NCBI RefSeq assembly: GCF_020131355.1
Contig: NZ_JAHLEL010000051.1
Span: 248,001-312,000 of the forward strand
Direction: 5' to 3'
DNA from: Pseudonocardia sp. ICBG1293
GTDB taxonomy: Bacteria; Actinomycetota; Actinomycetes; Mycobacteriales; Pseudonocardiaceae
DNA length: 64,000 nucleotides
The notes below the pieces were generated by a model that saw only the letters and a list, made by a program, of their open reading frames with translations, did no database searches and had not been told where the DNA came from. This document shows, piece by piece, positions 9,061 through 18,176 of this stretch. Every line of letters starts with the position of its first letter. Within the stretch, counting starts at the first letter, position 1. The translations under genes and the position numbers were made by a program.

Positions 9061-9872
9061 GCGAGCAGACCCCGAGCCGCGGCGGCGCGGGCACGGCCGA
9101 CGGTCCGGAGCCGCAGGGCCGCCCCGACGGCGACGACCGCGAGGACGGCGTGCTGGCCTCCCCGGAGGCCCGCCGGGAGGCGGAGATGGGCGCGGCCGAG
9201 GTCGGCGACCCGCCCGAGCCCGACCACGCCCCCACCCCCGCCCGGGTGCCCCCGCCGGTGCCGGACACCGTCGCCGAGCCGATGGGCGGGTCCGCCCGCG
9301 GCGGGAGCGTGCGCCGTCGGGTCCCGCAGGTGCTCGCACTGGCCCTGGTGTGGGTGCTGCTGTGGGGGAGCGTCTCACCGGCCGCGATCGTGGGCGGGGT
9401 GCTGGTCGGGGCCGCGGTCACGGCGATCTTCCCGCTGCCGCTGATGCCCGAGCGGCTCCCCTTCCGCCCCTGGAAGCTGCTCCGGCTGCTGGGGTTCCTG
9501 GCCTCGGACCTGGTCGTGTCCGGCGTCCGGGTCAGCATGGTGACGCTGCGGCACGGGCCGCGCGCCCGGTCCGGCATCGTCGGGCTGCCGCTGTGCACCG
9601 GCTCGGACCGGACCGCGACGACGATCGTCGCGGCGTGCGCGTTGTCCCCGGGCAGCTTCACGCTCCAGATCGACCGGGCCCGGCACCGCTGGTACGTCTA
9701 CGCGCTCGGCCTGCACCGGCCCGGCGCCGTGGAACGGCTCCGCCGGGACATGATGCGGCTGCAGATGCGGGTGATCGACGCCGTGGGCAGCCAGGAGGAC
9801 CGGGACCGCTGCGCCGCCGCCGTCACCGCGGTCGCGGCCGAGGACTCGGACGCGGGGAGGAACGACCGGTGA
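9057..9872 (+). CDS. mrpE: Mrp antiporter subunit E (first operon), with long N-terminal extension
   Basis: MrpE/MnhE is a small membrane protein needed for assembly of the antiporter. The conserved part lies at about residues 95-245 (VLALALVWVLLWGSVSP; CALSPGSFTLQID; LYALGLH-like YVYALGLH). It is preceded by about 80 hydrophilic, Pro/Gly/Asp-rich residues that the paralogue at 11125-11529 does not have, so the protein is 271 residues against a usual 130-200. GTG 9057 overlaps the mrpD stop; an internal start cannot be excluded, but the extension runs in frame with good codon bias. Confidence 0.88.
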   Translation: MSEQTPSRGGAGTADGPEPQGRPDGDDREDGVLASPEARREAEMGAAEVGDPPEPDHAPTPARVPPPVPDTVAEPMGGSARGGSVRRRVPQVLALALVWVLLWGSVSPAAIVGGVLVGAAVTAIFPLPLMPERLPFRPWKLLRLLGFLASDLVVSGVRVSMVTLRHGPRARSGIVGLPLCTGSDRTATTIVAACALSPGSFTLQIDRARHRWYVYALGLHRPGAVERLRRDMMRLQMRVIDAVGSQEDRDRCAAAVTAVAAEDSDAGRNDR

Positions 9873-10135
9873 CCGTCGTCCACACGCTGGTACTGATCAT
9901 GCTGACCGCCGCGGCGGCACTGACGATGTGGCGGCTGCTGAAGGGCCCCACCACGCTGGACCGCATCGCGGCGCTGGACGTGTTCGTCGTGCTGATCGTG
10001 GCCGCGGCCGCCGTGTACGCGGCGATCTACTCCGACGGGTCGAACATCCCGCTGCTGGCCGCGGTCGCGCTGATCGCACTGGTCGGCTCGGCGACGGCGG
10101 CCCGCCTGGTCGAACGATGGGAGCGGCACCGCTGA
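9869..10135 (+). CDS. mrpF: Mrp antiporter subunit F (first operon)
   Basis: Small subunit of 88 residues with three membrane segments and the family pattern RLLKGPTTLDRIAALDVF. GTG 9869 overlaps the mrpE stop (GTGA), and the gene ends overlapping the mrpG start by one base (TGATG). Confidence 0.9.
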   Translation: MTVVHTLVLIMLTAAAALTMWRLLKGPTTLDRIAALDVFVVLIVAAAAVYAAIYSDGSNIPLLAAVALIALVGSATAARLVERWERHR

Positions 10136-10575
10136 TGGGCGTGCTCGACGTGCTCGACGTGGTCTCCGCCGCGCTGATGCTCGCCGGTGGGCTGTCCTGC
10201 CTGCTCGGCGCGCTCGGGCTGGTCCGGCTGCCGGACCTGCCCGCCCGGCTGCAGGCCACCACCAAGCCGCAGACCCTGGGGCTGCTGCTGATCCTGCTGG
10301 GCGTCGCGGTGAACCTGGAGTTCGAGAGCTCCTCGACGCTGATCCTGGTCGTGCTGTTCCAGGTGCTGACGGCGCCGGTCATCTCGCAGGTGGTCGGGCG
10401 GTCGGCCTACCGCAGCGGCGCGATCGACCGGAGCGCACTCGTCGTCGACGACCTGGGGGAGGACATCGACGCCGACGCCCGTGCCCGCGAGGTGCGGACC
10501 GTTCAGCCGTCCTCGCCGGAGCCGGGCGCGTCCTCGCGCAGCGTGGACGGGGTCGAGGGGGCCCCGGAGCGGTAG
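10135..10575 (+). CDS. mrpG: Mrp antiporter subunit G (first operon)
   Basis: MnhG/MrpG protein of 146 residues with three membrane segments and the conserved LGLVRLPDLPARLQATTKPQ region (about residues 25-45). The hydrophilic C-terminal tail after residue 95 runs antisense into the 3' end of the convergent second mrpG: 73 bp (10503-10575) code on both strands. It closes the first Mrp operon. Confidence 0.9.
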   Translation: MGVLDVLDVVSAALMLAGGLSCLLGALGLVRLPDLPARLQATTKPQTLGLLLILLGVAVNLEFESSSTLILVVLFQVLTAPVISQVVGRSAYRSGAIDRSALVVDDLGEDIDADARAREVRTVQPSSPEPGASSRSVDGVEGAPER

Positions 10576-10859
10576 GCGGCGTGCCCGATCGCGAAGCTCG
10601 CGATCGGGATCGTGAACAGCTGCAGCGCCACGGCGACGCCGAGCGTGAGCAGCACCCCGGGCTCGGGCACCAGGACCGCGACGCCGACGAGGATCGCGAC
10701 GATCCCGAGCCCGGCGGCCTTGGTCACGGCGTTCGTGCGGTTGTAGACGTCGGGCAGGCGCACCATGCCGACCGCGCCGGCGGCGACGAGCAGCACCCCG
10801 GCACCGAGCACGACCCCGCCGATCGCGTTCTGCACCGGTCCGCCGACGAGCACGCTCAC
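10503..10859 (-). CDS. mrpG: Mrp antiporter subunit G (second operon)
   Basis: MnhG/MrpG paralogue of 118 residues with three membrane segments and the motif GAVGMVRLPDVYNRTNAVTK. It is the last gene of the minus-strand operon. Its start overlaps the mrpF stop, and its final 24 codons overlap the plus-strand mrpG tail on the other strand. The two MrpG proteins are clearly divergent, so this is not a recent duplication. Confidence 0.9.
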   Translation of the reverse strand: MSVLVGGPVQNAIGGVVLGAGVLLVAAGAVGMVRLPDVYNRTNAVTKAAGLGIVAILVGVAVLVPEPGVLLTLGVAVALQLFTIPIASFAIGHAAYRSGAPSTPSTLREDAPGSGEDG

Positions 10860-11128
10860 CGCTTCGCCCCCTTCTCCGCCCAGATCAGCCGGGCCACGGC
10901 GACCGTGGTGAGGAACCCGACCAGGGTCGCGACGACGACGAGGTCCAGCATCGCGGTGGAGCCCAGCCGCACCGCGAGCAGCGCGACCAGCCCGACGACG
11001 ACCGCGAAGCCGTAGTCGACGGCCAGCCCGCGGTCGGCGTCGGTGGGCCCGGCCAGTACCCGCCCGACGGCGACCAGCAGGCCGAGCGCCAGGACGACGA
11101 TCCCGGCGTCCAGCAGCAGGATGCTCAC
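10856..11128 (-). CDS. mrpF: Mrp antiporter subunit F (second operon)
   Basis: MrpF of 90 residues, three membrane segments, with VLAGPTDADRGLAVDYGFAV matching the family's G-P-T-x2-DR pattern. The GTG start at 11128 overlaps the mrpE stop (GTGA). Much of the surrounding minus-strand ORF upstream of this start is only a shadow. Confidence 0.88.
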   Translation of the reverse strand: MSILLLDAGIVVLALGLLVAVGRVLAGPTDADRGLAVDYGFAVVVGLVALLAVRLGSTAMLDLVVVATLVGFLTTVAVARLIWAEKGAKR

Positions 11129-11529
11129 GAGGTCTCCTCCGGATCGAGGTCGACGACGCCCGGGGCGGGGCGACGCAGGAACGCCAGCAACCTGTCCTCC
11201 ATCTCGTGCACGCTCGCGCGCAGCTGTTCGGGATCGGCGGCGTGCATGCCGTGCACGAGCAGCTCCGGGCTGCGCGAGCCGGTGGTGAGGTTCAGGGCGA
11301 GTGTGCCGGGCGTCAGGCTCAGCAGGCTCATGATCGACGCGATCTCGACCATGCTCCGCGACCGCAGCCGGACCCGGACGACCGCCGGGTCGATCCCGTG
11401 CCCGGGGGTGAGGACCTCGCGGAGCACGACGGCGTTGGCGTGGAAGAACTCGCCGGTGAACCACAGCAGGAACCCCACCGCGGCGCGGGCGCGCCCGCCG
11501 CGGCCGGGTGCACGTCGACGGGTCGTCAC
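11125..11529 (-). CDS. mrpE: Mrp antiporter subunit E (second operon)
   Basis: A compact MrpE of 134 residues. It shows the conserved RVRLRSRSMVEIASIMSLLSLTPGTLALNL region and the VHGMHAADPEQL tail. The GTG at 11529 overlaps the mrpD stop and is preferred to an ORF start 29 codons further upstream, which would give an Arg/Gly-rich run inside mrpD. Confidence 0.85.
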   Translation of the reverse strand: MTTRRRAPGRGGRARAAVGFLLWFTGEFFHANAVVLREVLTPGHGIDPAVVRVRLRSRSMVEIASIMSLLSLTPGTLALNLTTGSRSPELLVHGMHAADPEQLRASVHEMEDRLLAFLRRPAPGVVDLDPEETS

Positions 11530-13054
11530 GGCGTGCCCACCGCCCCGACGTAGGCGGCGGTGTCGGCGAGACCCTGTCCGGCGACCGTCGAGAGCGCCAG
11601 CAGCGGCTCCGCCCACAGCCCGAGCAGCAGCGACAGCGACCCCAGCGCCAGCGCCGGGACCACCGCACGGACCGGGACCCGCAGCGCGACCACGGTGCCC
11701 GCGCCGGCCCCGGGGTCCGGTTCCGGGGCGTCGCCGCCCCAGAAGGCGCCGTTCCAGATCTTCAGCATGGACAGCAGCGTGACCACGCTGACCCCGACCG
11801 CGACGAGCGCGGCGGTGACCATCCCGGCCTCGACCGCCCCGACGACCAGCGCCAGCTTCGCGACGAACCCGGACAGCGGCGGGATCCCGGCCAGGCTCAG
11901 CGCCGACAGCGCGAACGCGACCGCGGTCGCCGGGTTGCGGGCGGCGAGCCCGCCCAGCCGGGACAGCGTGTCGGTGCCGACGTACTGCTCGACGGCGCCG
12001 GCCACCATCAGCAGGGCCGCCTTGACCAGCACGTACTGCACCAGGAAGTAGATCGCGGCGGCCAGCCCGGCCGGGGTGGAGATCGCCAGGCCGAGCACGA
12101 TGTAGCCGATCTGGCTGACCATGTGGAAGGTCGAGATCTGACGCATGCCGCCCGCACCGACCGCGCCGAGCACCCCGACGACCATGGTCAGCAGCGCCGC
12201 GACCAGGACGACGGGCAGGAAGCGCGGGTCGCCGTCGTAGACGACGGAGTAGACGCGGAACAGCGCGTACACGCCGACCTTGGTCAGCAGGCCCGAGAAC
12301 AGCACGGTGACCGCGGCCGGGGCGGCGGTGTAGGCCCGCGGCAGCCAGTTGTGCAGCGGCACCAGCGCGGCCTTCACCGACAGCGCCAGCAGGATCACCG
12401 CGGTCGCCGCCGCCAGCGCCGGGTCGGTCACCGCGCGCCCGGCGAGGTCGCCGAGCTGCACGGTCCCGGCGACGCCGTAGACGAGGCCGAGCCCGGCCAG
12501 GAACACGGTCGAGGCCAGCAGGTTCACCGTCAGGTACAGCCGCGACGCCGCGATCCGCTCCGGGCCCCGCCCGGTCGCGATGAGCACGTAGCTGGGGACC
12601 AGCATGACCTCGATGAACACGAACAGGCTGAACAGGTCCGCGGTGAGGTAGGCGCCGTGCACCCCGGCGAGCAGCAGCAGCGACTGCGGCAGGAACGCGC
12701 GGTCGGTGTCGGATCCGGTGACCGCGGCGAACGCCAGACAGGCGATCCCCAGCACCCCGGTGACGGTCAGCATGATCGTGCCGAACGCGTCGGCGGCCAG
12801 CGGGATCGCGATGCCCGCGGGCCAGTTCCCGAGCCGTTGCACGATCACCGCGCCGTCCGCGGTGGCGGCCAGCAGGCCCGCGGACACCGCCGTCGACGCG
12901 GCGAGCGCGGTGAACGCGACGATCCGCCGCGCCGTCATCGGCAGCAGGAACGGCCCGCCCCCGCCCGGCGGGCGCGCGGTGAGCAGGACCAGCAGGCCCG
13001 CCGCGGCGAGCGGGACCAGGATCGGCGCGACGACGAGCGCCTCGAGGCGGTCAC
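11526..13054 (-). CDS. mrpD: Mrp antiporter subunit D (second operon), apparent 1-bp frameshift near the start
   Basis: NuoM/N-like subunit with the helix KAALVPLHNWLPRAYTAAPA and FSGLLTKVGVYALFR. The frame that encodes the body has no ATG, GTG or TTG before codon ATG 12938, yet its translation continues upstream as a proper first membrane segment (LVVAPILVPLAAAGLLVLL). The expected GTGA-coupled start at 13054 is in another frame. Restoring one C near 13046 (GCC-TCG read as GCC-CTC) joins them and gives about 509 residues, a normal MrpD length. A sequencing or assembly error is the simplest reading; a real mutation would leave only a truncated protein from 12938. Confidence 0.8.
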
Positions 13055-13359
13055 CGGGGGTCCCCGCCCTCGTCCTCGTCGCCGGCCTTGAGCAGGGCCA
13101 GCAGGTACACCGTGATCGCGAAGGCGATCACGATCGCGGTCAGCACGAACGCCTGCGGCAGCGGGTCGGCCATCTGCGCCCGGTCCTGCTGCCCCAGCAG
13201 CGCGGGCTCGCGGGTCGCCATCCCGCCCGCGGAGATGATCAGGACGTTCACCCCGTGCCCGAGCAGCACAAACCCCAGCACCGTGCGCAGCAGCTCGCGC
13301 TGCAGGACCAGGTAGACCCCGCCGGCGACCAGCACGGCGACCACGACCGCGGCCGTCAC
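13051..13359 (-). CDS. mrpC: Mrp antiporter subunit C (second operon)
   Basis: NuoK-like subunit of 102 residues with three membrane segments, LGFVLLGHGVNVLIIS and DPLPQAFVLTAIVIAFAITV. GTG 13359 overlaps the mrpAB stop (GTGA). It lacks the long acidic tail of the first MrpC. Confidence 0.92.
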   Translation of the reverse strand: MTAAVVVAVLVAGGVYLVLQRELLRTVLGFVLLGHGVNVLIISAGGMATREPALLGQQDRAQMADPLPQAFVLTAIVIAFAITVYLLALLKAGDEDEGGDPR

Positions 13360-16094
13360 CCGGAGCTCCCCAGCAGGGAGCCGGTACGGGCGCGCCCGCC
13401 GATCCGGTCGGTCGCGGCCACGATCAGCCCCACCACCATCAGATAGATCCCCAGGTCGAACACGAACGACGACAGCAGCACACCGCCGGGCAGGTACACC
13501 GGCGTCAGGAACGGCAGCCCCAGCGGGTACACCGCGATCCCGGTGAGCAGGCTGAGCAGCAGCCCGGACCCGACCAGCGGCTCGGGGCGCAGGCGCAGCG
13601 CCCACGCGTCGCCGCGGTGGGACAGCCGCAGGAACACGATCGCGACGCCCCCGACCAGCGAGGAGATGAACCCCCCGCCGGGCTCGTCGTGGCCGCGCCA
13701 GAGCAGGAACAGCGACATCAGGAGCATCAGCGGGGCCAGCACCCGGCTCGCCACCCGCATGACGATCGTGTCGGCCGGGCCGTCGGTGGCGACGCGCTGC
13801 CGCGGGCTCCCCTCGGCTCCGGCCTCGCCGCGCCGGATCAGCACGAGCAGCCCCAGCGCCGCGGCCCCGACCACGACCGCCTCCCCGAAGGTGTCCATGC
13901 CGCGGAAGTCGACCAGGATCGTGTTGACCACGTTCGTCCCGCCGGTGGCGGCCTCCGCGGTGTCCAGCAGGTACCCGCCGACCGGCGACGGCCCGCGGCG
14001 CCCGGTCAGGACGTAGGTCGCCGCCCCCAGCGACAGACCGGCCGCCACCGCCGCGACCGCGGCCGGCGCGCGGCGCCACCGGGCCGGGCGGCGCAGCCGG
14101 ACCCCACGGCCGCGCAGCACCAGCACCGCGACGACGGTGGTCAGCACCTCCACCAGCAGCAGGGTCATCGCGACGTCCGGCGCGCCGGCCAGCAGCAGCC
14201 ACAACGCCGTCGCCAGACCGCCGAAGCCGGTCAGCGCCAGCGCCGCGGTCACCGAGCGGGTCGTCACGGCCCCGGCGACCGCGGCCGCCACGAGCACCAC
14301 GACCACCCAGTCCAGCGGCCGGCTGACCGGCGCGGGGAACGGCGTGAGCGAGGGCAGGGCGACCCCGGCGGCGACGGCGAGCACCGGCAGCGCCAGCACC
14401 GGGCGGGCCAGGACGGCGGCGGGGGAGGGGTCGGTGTCGGGCCGTCCCACCCGGGTACCGAGGGCGAGCAGCCCGGCCCGGACCCGGTCGAAGGCCGCGG
14501 CACCGTCGGGCACCGGGAGCCGCTCCAGGGCCCGGTCGACCCGGTCGCGCCAGTGGAACAACGCGTAGCCGGCGGCGATGGTGAGCACCGACAGGACCAG
14601 GGCGGTCCCGAACCCGGGCCACAGCACGAACGTGACCGGCTCCGAGCCCGGGTCGAGGTCGCGGGCCGCGCGGTCGGTCAGCGGGTTCAGCACCCGGACC
14701 GCGGGTCCGAGCACCAGCCCGAGCAGTGCGGCGACGGCGGCCGGGGCGAGGAACGCCCGGGACGGCTCGTACAGGCCGGGCTGGCTGAGCCTGCCGCCGA
14801 ACGCGCCGTGCACGATCCGTGCGGAGTAGGCGAAGGTCAGCGCCGACGCCACGACCGCGACGGCCGCGGCGACCGGACCGGCGCCCGGGGCGAAGTCGGC
14901 CTCCAGGAAACCCTCGTAGAGGTTCTCCTTGGACACGAACCCCAGCAGCGGCGGGACGCCCGCCATCGACAGCGCGGCGACCCCGGTCAGTGCCGCGGTG
15001 ACCGGCATGACCTTCCGCAGGCCGCCCAGCTCACGCACGTCGCGGCTGCCCGCCTCCTTGTCGATGATGCCGACCAGCATGAACAGGGTGGCCTTGAACA
15101 GGGCGTGCGCGAAGGTGTGCAGCACCGCCGCGGACAGCGCGTACGAGGTGCCGACGCCGATCGCCGCGGTGAGCAGGCCCAGCTGGCTGACGGTGGAGTG
15201 GGCGAGCATCGCCTTGAGGTCGTGCTCGCGCAGCGCCAGCACCGCCCCGACGACGGCCGTCGCCAGCCCGAGCGGCACCAGCACCGCCGACCAGGCCACC
15301 GACGGCACGTAGATCGGGGTGAACCGCATCAGCAGGTAGATGCCGGCCTTGACCATCGTCGCGGCGTGCAGGTACGCGCTGATCGGGGTCATCGCGACCA
15401 TCGCGCCGGGCAGCCAGAAGGTGAACGGCAGCTGCGCGGACTTCGTCGCCGCGGCCAGGATCAGCAGCGCCCCCGCGGGCAGGGCCAGGGGATCGGCCAG
15501 CACCGCACCCGGGTCGGCGAGGACCACGTCGAGGCTGGTGCTCCCGGCTGCGACACCGATCATGACCACCGCGCCCAGCAGGGCGAACCCGCCCATCGCC
15601 GTCACGACGAGTGCGCGACCCGCGGGCAGCGCCGCCGCCGGCCCGGCCGTGTTGATCAGCAGGAAGGACAGGACGGTGGTGAGCTCCCAGAACACGTAGA
15701 GCAGCACCAGGTCGTTCGCGGTGACCAGCCCGATCATGGCGGCGGCGAACCCGGCGAGCAGACCGTAGACCGTGCCGATCGGGTAGGAGGACTCCAGGTA
15801 GCGCGGGCAGTAGGCCATCACCAGCGCGCCCACGCCCAGCACGATCGTCACGAACAGCAGCGACAGGCCGTCCATCCGCAGGCCGAAGGAGATGCCCAGC
15901 GAGGGCATCCAGGACACGCCCGCGGTGAGGACCTCCCCGCGGACGACGTCACCCGCGGCGGTGTTCGCGTAGACGGCCAGCGCGGCGAGGCCCACGGCCA
16001 GCGGGTAGCCCGCGTCGCGTCCGAGCAGCCGGGCGAGCACCGGGGCGAGCAGCGCCAGCGCGACCGCTCCGCCCAGGGTGACCAGGGGGATCAC
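13356..16094 (-). CDS. mrpA: Fused Mrp antiporter subunits A and B (second operon)
   Basis: A 912-residue protein that joins MrpA and MrpB. The NuoL-like core has TKSAQLPFTFWLPGAMVAMT (about residues 215-235) and ATMVKAGIYLLMR. A DUF4040 part carries AGAPDVAMTLLLVEVLTTVVA, followed by TNVVNTILVDFRGMDTFGEA. From about residue 770 an MnhB domain follows (WRGHDEPGGGFISSLVGGVA). Fused AB is known in several lineages; here it contrasts with the split mrpA/mrpB at 4-7 kb. GTG 16094 has GGAGG nearby upstream. First gene of the operon, divergent from the carbonic anhydrase-like gene. Confidence 0.92.
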   Translation of the reverse strand: MIPLVTLGGAVALALLAPVLARLLGRDAGYPLAVGLAALAVYANTAAGDVVRGEVLTAGVSWMPSLGISFGLRMDGLSLLFVTIVLGVGALVMAYCPRYLESSYPIGTVYGLLAGFAAAMIGLVTANDLVLLYVFWELTTVLSFLLINTAGPAAALPAGRALVVTAMGGFALLGAVVMIGVAAGSTSLDVVLADPGAVLADPLALPAGALLILAAATKSAQLPFTFWLPGAMVAMTPISAYLHAATMVKAGIYLLMRFTPIYVPSVAWSAVLVPLGLATAVVGAVLALREHDLKAMLAHSTVSQLGLLTAAIGVGTSYALSAAVLHTFAHALFKATLFMLVGIIDKEAGSRDVRELGGLRKVMPVTAALTGVAALSMAGVPPLLGFVSKENLYEGFLEADFAPGAGPVAAAVAVVASALTFAYSARIVHGAFGGRLSQPGLYEPSRAFLAPAAVAALLGLVLGPAVRVLNPLTDRAARDLDPGSEPVTFVLWPGFGTALVLSVLTIAAGYALFHWRDRVDRALERLPVPDGAAAFDRVRAGLLALGTRVGRPDTDPSPAAVLARPVLALPVLAVAAGVALPSLTPFPAPVSRPLDWVVVVLVAAAVAGAVTTRSVTAALALTGFGGLATALWLLLAGAPDVAMTLLLVEVLTTVVAVLVLRGRGVRLRRPARWRRAPAAVAAVAAGLSLGAATYVLTGRRGPSPVGGYLLDTAEAATGGTNVVNTILVDFRGMDTFGEAVVVGAAALGLLVLIRRGEAGAEGSPRQRVATDGPADTIVMRVASRVLAPLMLLMSLFLLWRGHDEPGGGFISSLVGGVAIVFLRLSHRGDAWALRLRPEPLVGSGLLLSLLTGIAVYPLGLPFLTPVYLPGGVLLSSFVFDLGIYLMVVGLIVAATDRIGGRARTGSLLGSSG

Positions 16095-16282
16095 CGGGCA
16101 GCGCCTCCGTCCAGGGGGCCGGGGGTGCCGCGCACCCTGATCATGACTCGGGAGCTTCTACCCGTTCGACGGGGTTTCCACACCGCCGGTTCCGGTCACT
16201 CCGATCGGTTGCGCCGCGCACGTTCCCGCGGGTGGGTGGGCCCCCGGCGTGGCGGCCCGCGAGCGCTTCGTACCCTCCCGGT

Positions 16283-16807
16283 GTGCCTCTGTACGCGCTC
16301 GGTGACGCCGAACCGGACATCCATCCGACCGCCTACGTCCATCCGGACGCCGTCGTGATCGGCAACGTGACGCTGGGCCCGGAGTCCACCGTCTGGCCGA
16401 CCGCGGTGCTGCGTGGCGACGACGGCCGGATCGAGGTGGGTGCCCGCAGCAGCATCCAGGACGGGTCGATCATCCACACGACCCTGGAGCGGCCGACGGT
16501 CATCGGGGACGAGGTCACCGTCGGGCACAACGTGCACATCGAGGCGGCCACCATCGGCGACCGGGCGCTGATCTCGTCCGGCTCGGTGGTGCTGAACGGC
16601 TCGACGATCGGCGAGGGCGCGATCGTCGCCGCCGGCGCGGTCGTGTCCCCGAAGGCCGACGTGCCGGCGTACCGGATGGCGCTGGGGGTGCCCGCCCGCG
16701 TCCGCGACGGCTACGAGGTGCCCGCCGACCGCTGGCGGTACGCCGTGGAGTCCTACGTCGACCGGGGCCGCCGCTTCGCCTCCCAGCTGCGCCGGCTGGA
16801 GGGCTGA
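16283..16807 (+). CDS. Gamma-carbonic anhydrase-like hexapeptide-repeat protein
   Basis: A left-handed beta-helix protein of 174 residues from the gamma-carbonic anhydrase/PaaY/YrdA family. Hexapeptide repeats run through most of the chain. The zinc-ligand histidines of the family are recognisable in SIIHTT and VGHNVHIEAA. True carbonic anhydrase activity in this subgroup is often unproven. GTG 16283 (VPLYALGDAEPDIHP) matches family N-termini. The stop overlaps the ung start by one base (TGATG), so the two are translationally coupled. Confidence 0.85.
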   Translation: MPLYALGDAEPDIHPTAYVHPDAVVIGNVTLGPESTVWPTAVLRGDDGRIEVGARSSIQDGSIIHTTLERPTVIGDEVTVGHNVHIEAATIGDRALISSGSVVLNGSTIGEGAIVAAGAVVSPKADVPAYRMALGVPARVRDGYEVPADRWRYAVESYVDRGRRFASQLRRLEG

Positions 16808-17484
16808 TGGCCAAGCCGCTGCACGAGGTCGTCGAGGCCGGGTGGGCCCAGGCCCTGGAACCGGTCGCCGAGACGATCACCGCGATGGGCGAGTTCCTGC
16901 GCGCCGAGATCGCCGCGGGCCGCCGCTACCTGCCCGCCGGGGCGAACGTGCTGCGCGCGTTCCAGCAGCCCTTCGACGAGGTCAGGGTGCTGCTCGTCGG
17001 GCAGGACCCGTACCCGACCCCGGGGCACGCCGTCGGGCTGTCGTTCTCCGTCGCCCCCGAGACCCGCCCCCTGCCGCGCTCGCTGCAGAACATCTTCCGC
17101 GAGTACGCCGAGGACCTCGGCCACCCCGCGCCCACCTCGGGCGACCTGACCCCGTGGACCGAGCAGGGTGTGCTGCTGCTCAACCGGTGCCTGACCGTCG
17201 CGCCGGGAGAGCCCGCCTCGCACCGCAACAAGGGCTGGGAGGAGGTCACCGAGCAGGCCATCCGCGCCCTGGTGGCCCGCGACGCCGAGCCGATGGTCGC
17301 GATCCTCTGGGGCCGCGACGCCCGCAACCTCGCGCCGCTGCTGGAGGACGTGCCGACGATCGAGTCGGCGCACCCGTCGCCGATGTCGGCGGACCGCGGC
17401 TTCTTCGGGTCGCGACCGTTCAGCCGGGCCAACGACCTGCTGGAGGAGATCGGCGGGGAACCCGTCGACTGGAAGCTGCCCTAG
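16807..17484 (+). CDS. ung: Uracil-DNA glycosylase
   Basis: Family 1 UDG, removing uracil from DNA for base-excision repair; 225 residues, the usual length. It contains the water-activating loop GQDPYPTPGHAVGLSFS (about residues 64-80) with the catalytic Asp, and the Leu-intercalation loop HPSPMSADRGFFGSRPF near residue 187 with the conserved His. ATG 16807 overlaps the preceding stop. It sits near rpmB as in mycobacteria. Confidence 0.96.
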   Translation: MAKPLHEVVEAGWAQALEPVAETITAMGEFLRAEIAAGRRYLPAGANVLRAFQQPFDEVRVLLVGQDPYPTPGHAVGLSFSVAPETRPLPRSLQNIFREYAEDLGHPAPTSGDLTPWTEQGVLLLNRCLTVAPGEPASHRNKGWEEVTEQAIRALVARDAEPMVAILWGRDARNLAPLLEDVPTIESAHPSPMSADRGFFGSRPFSRANDLLEEIGGEPVDWKLP

Positions 17485-17494
17485 GCTGGACCGG

Positions 17495-18100
17495 GTGGAC
17501 GACCCGGGGGACATGCGCATATCGGACGCCGACCGTGAGGCGGCGGCCCGCCGCCTGCACGACGCCCTCGGCGAGGGCCGCATCACGCTGACCGAGCTCG
17601 AGGAACGGCTCGACGCCGTCTACGCCGCGCGCGTCGCCCGGGACCTGCAGCCGCCGCTGGCGGACCTGCCCGGCGGGCTGCCGCCGTCGGTGACCGCGCT
17701 CGCGCCCACCCCGGCCCGCCCGCCCGCGCGCTCGGAGCGGGTGCACCTGCGGACCGGTGCGGGGACGATCAAGCGCACCGGCGACTGGCAGGTGCCCGCG
17801 GCCCTGCACCTGTCGTCGTCGATGGGGACGATCCACCTCGACCTGTCCGAGGTCCGGTCGCTGCCGCCGCGGATCGACATCGAGGTCGCGCTCGGGATGG
17901 GCGAGATCGTGCTGGTGCTGCCCGAGGGCGGCACCGCCGACGTCGACGGCACCAAGGCGTCCTGGGGCGAGGTGAAGACCCGGGTGCCCGCGACCCCCGG
18001 AGCCGCCGGGCCGCACCTCGTGGTGCACGGCAGGGTCGGCATGGGATCGGTCACCGTTCGCGGGGCACGCCGCAGCTGGTGGCGGTCCCTGGTCGGGTGA
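17495..18100 (+). CDS. DUF1707 domain protein
   Basis: An actinobacterial protein of about 201 residues. The N-terminal DUF1707 (SHOCT-like) domain is clear: MRISDADREAAARRLHDALG then EGRITLTELEERLDAVYAAR (residues 7-45). The C-terminal half (about 85-200) is a beta-rich, DUF2154/LiaF-like repeat region with GTIKRTGDWQVPAAL and MGTIHLDLSEV. No membrane segment is apparent. Function is unknown; related proteins are sometimes linked to envelope stress. The start may instead be ATG 17513, which is where DUF1707 usually begins. Confidence 0.75.
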   Translation: MDDPGDMRISDADREAAARRLHDALGEGRITLTELEERLDAVYAARVARDLQPPLADLPGGLPPSVTALAPTPARPPARSERVHLRTGAGTIKRTGDWQVPAALHLSSSMGTIHLDLSEVRSLPPRIDIEVALGMGEIVLVLPEGGTADVDGTKASWGEVKTRVPATPGAAGPHLVVHGRVGMGSVTVRGARRSWWRSLVG

Positions 18101-18120
18101 ACCGGCCCCGGGAACGACGA

Positions 18121-18147
18121 AGGCCCGGTCCTCGGGGGACCGGGCCT
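18121..18147 (+). terminator. Hairpin terminator behind the DUF1707 gene
   Basis: Perfect 11-bp stem (18121-18131 AGGCCCGGTCC with 18137-18147 GGACCGGGCCT) and a 5-nt loop, 20 bp after the stop. It may also serve rpmB arriving from the other strand. Confidence 0.7.
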
Positions 18148-18176
18148 CGATCGTGGTTCGGGTCTCGCGCACTCAG

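Noticed and set aside
13617..16358. A 913-residue plus-strand ORF opposite the fused mrpAB
   Set aside because: Shadow; repetitive hydrophilic sequence, no start signal, and the opposite strand is a recognised membrane protein.
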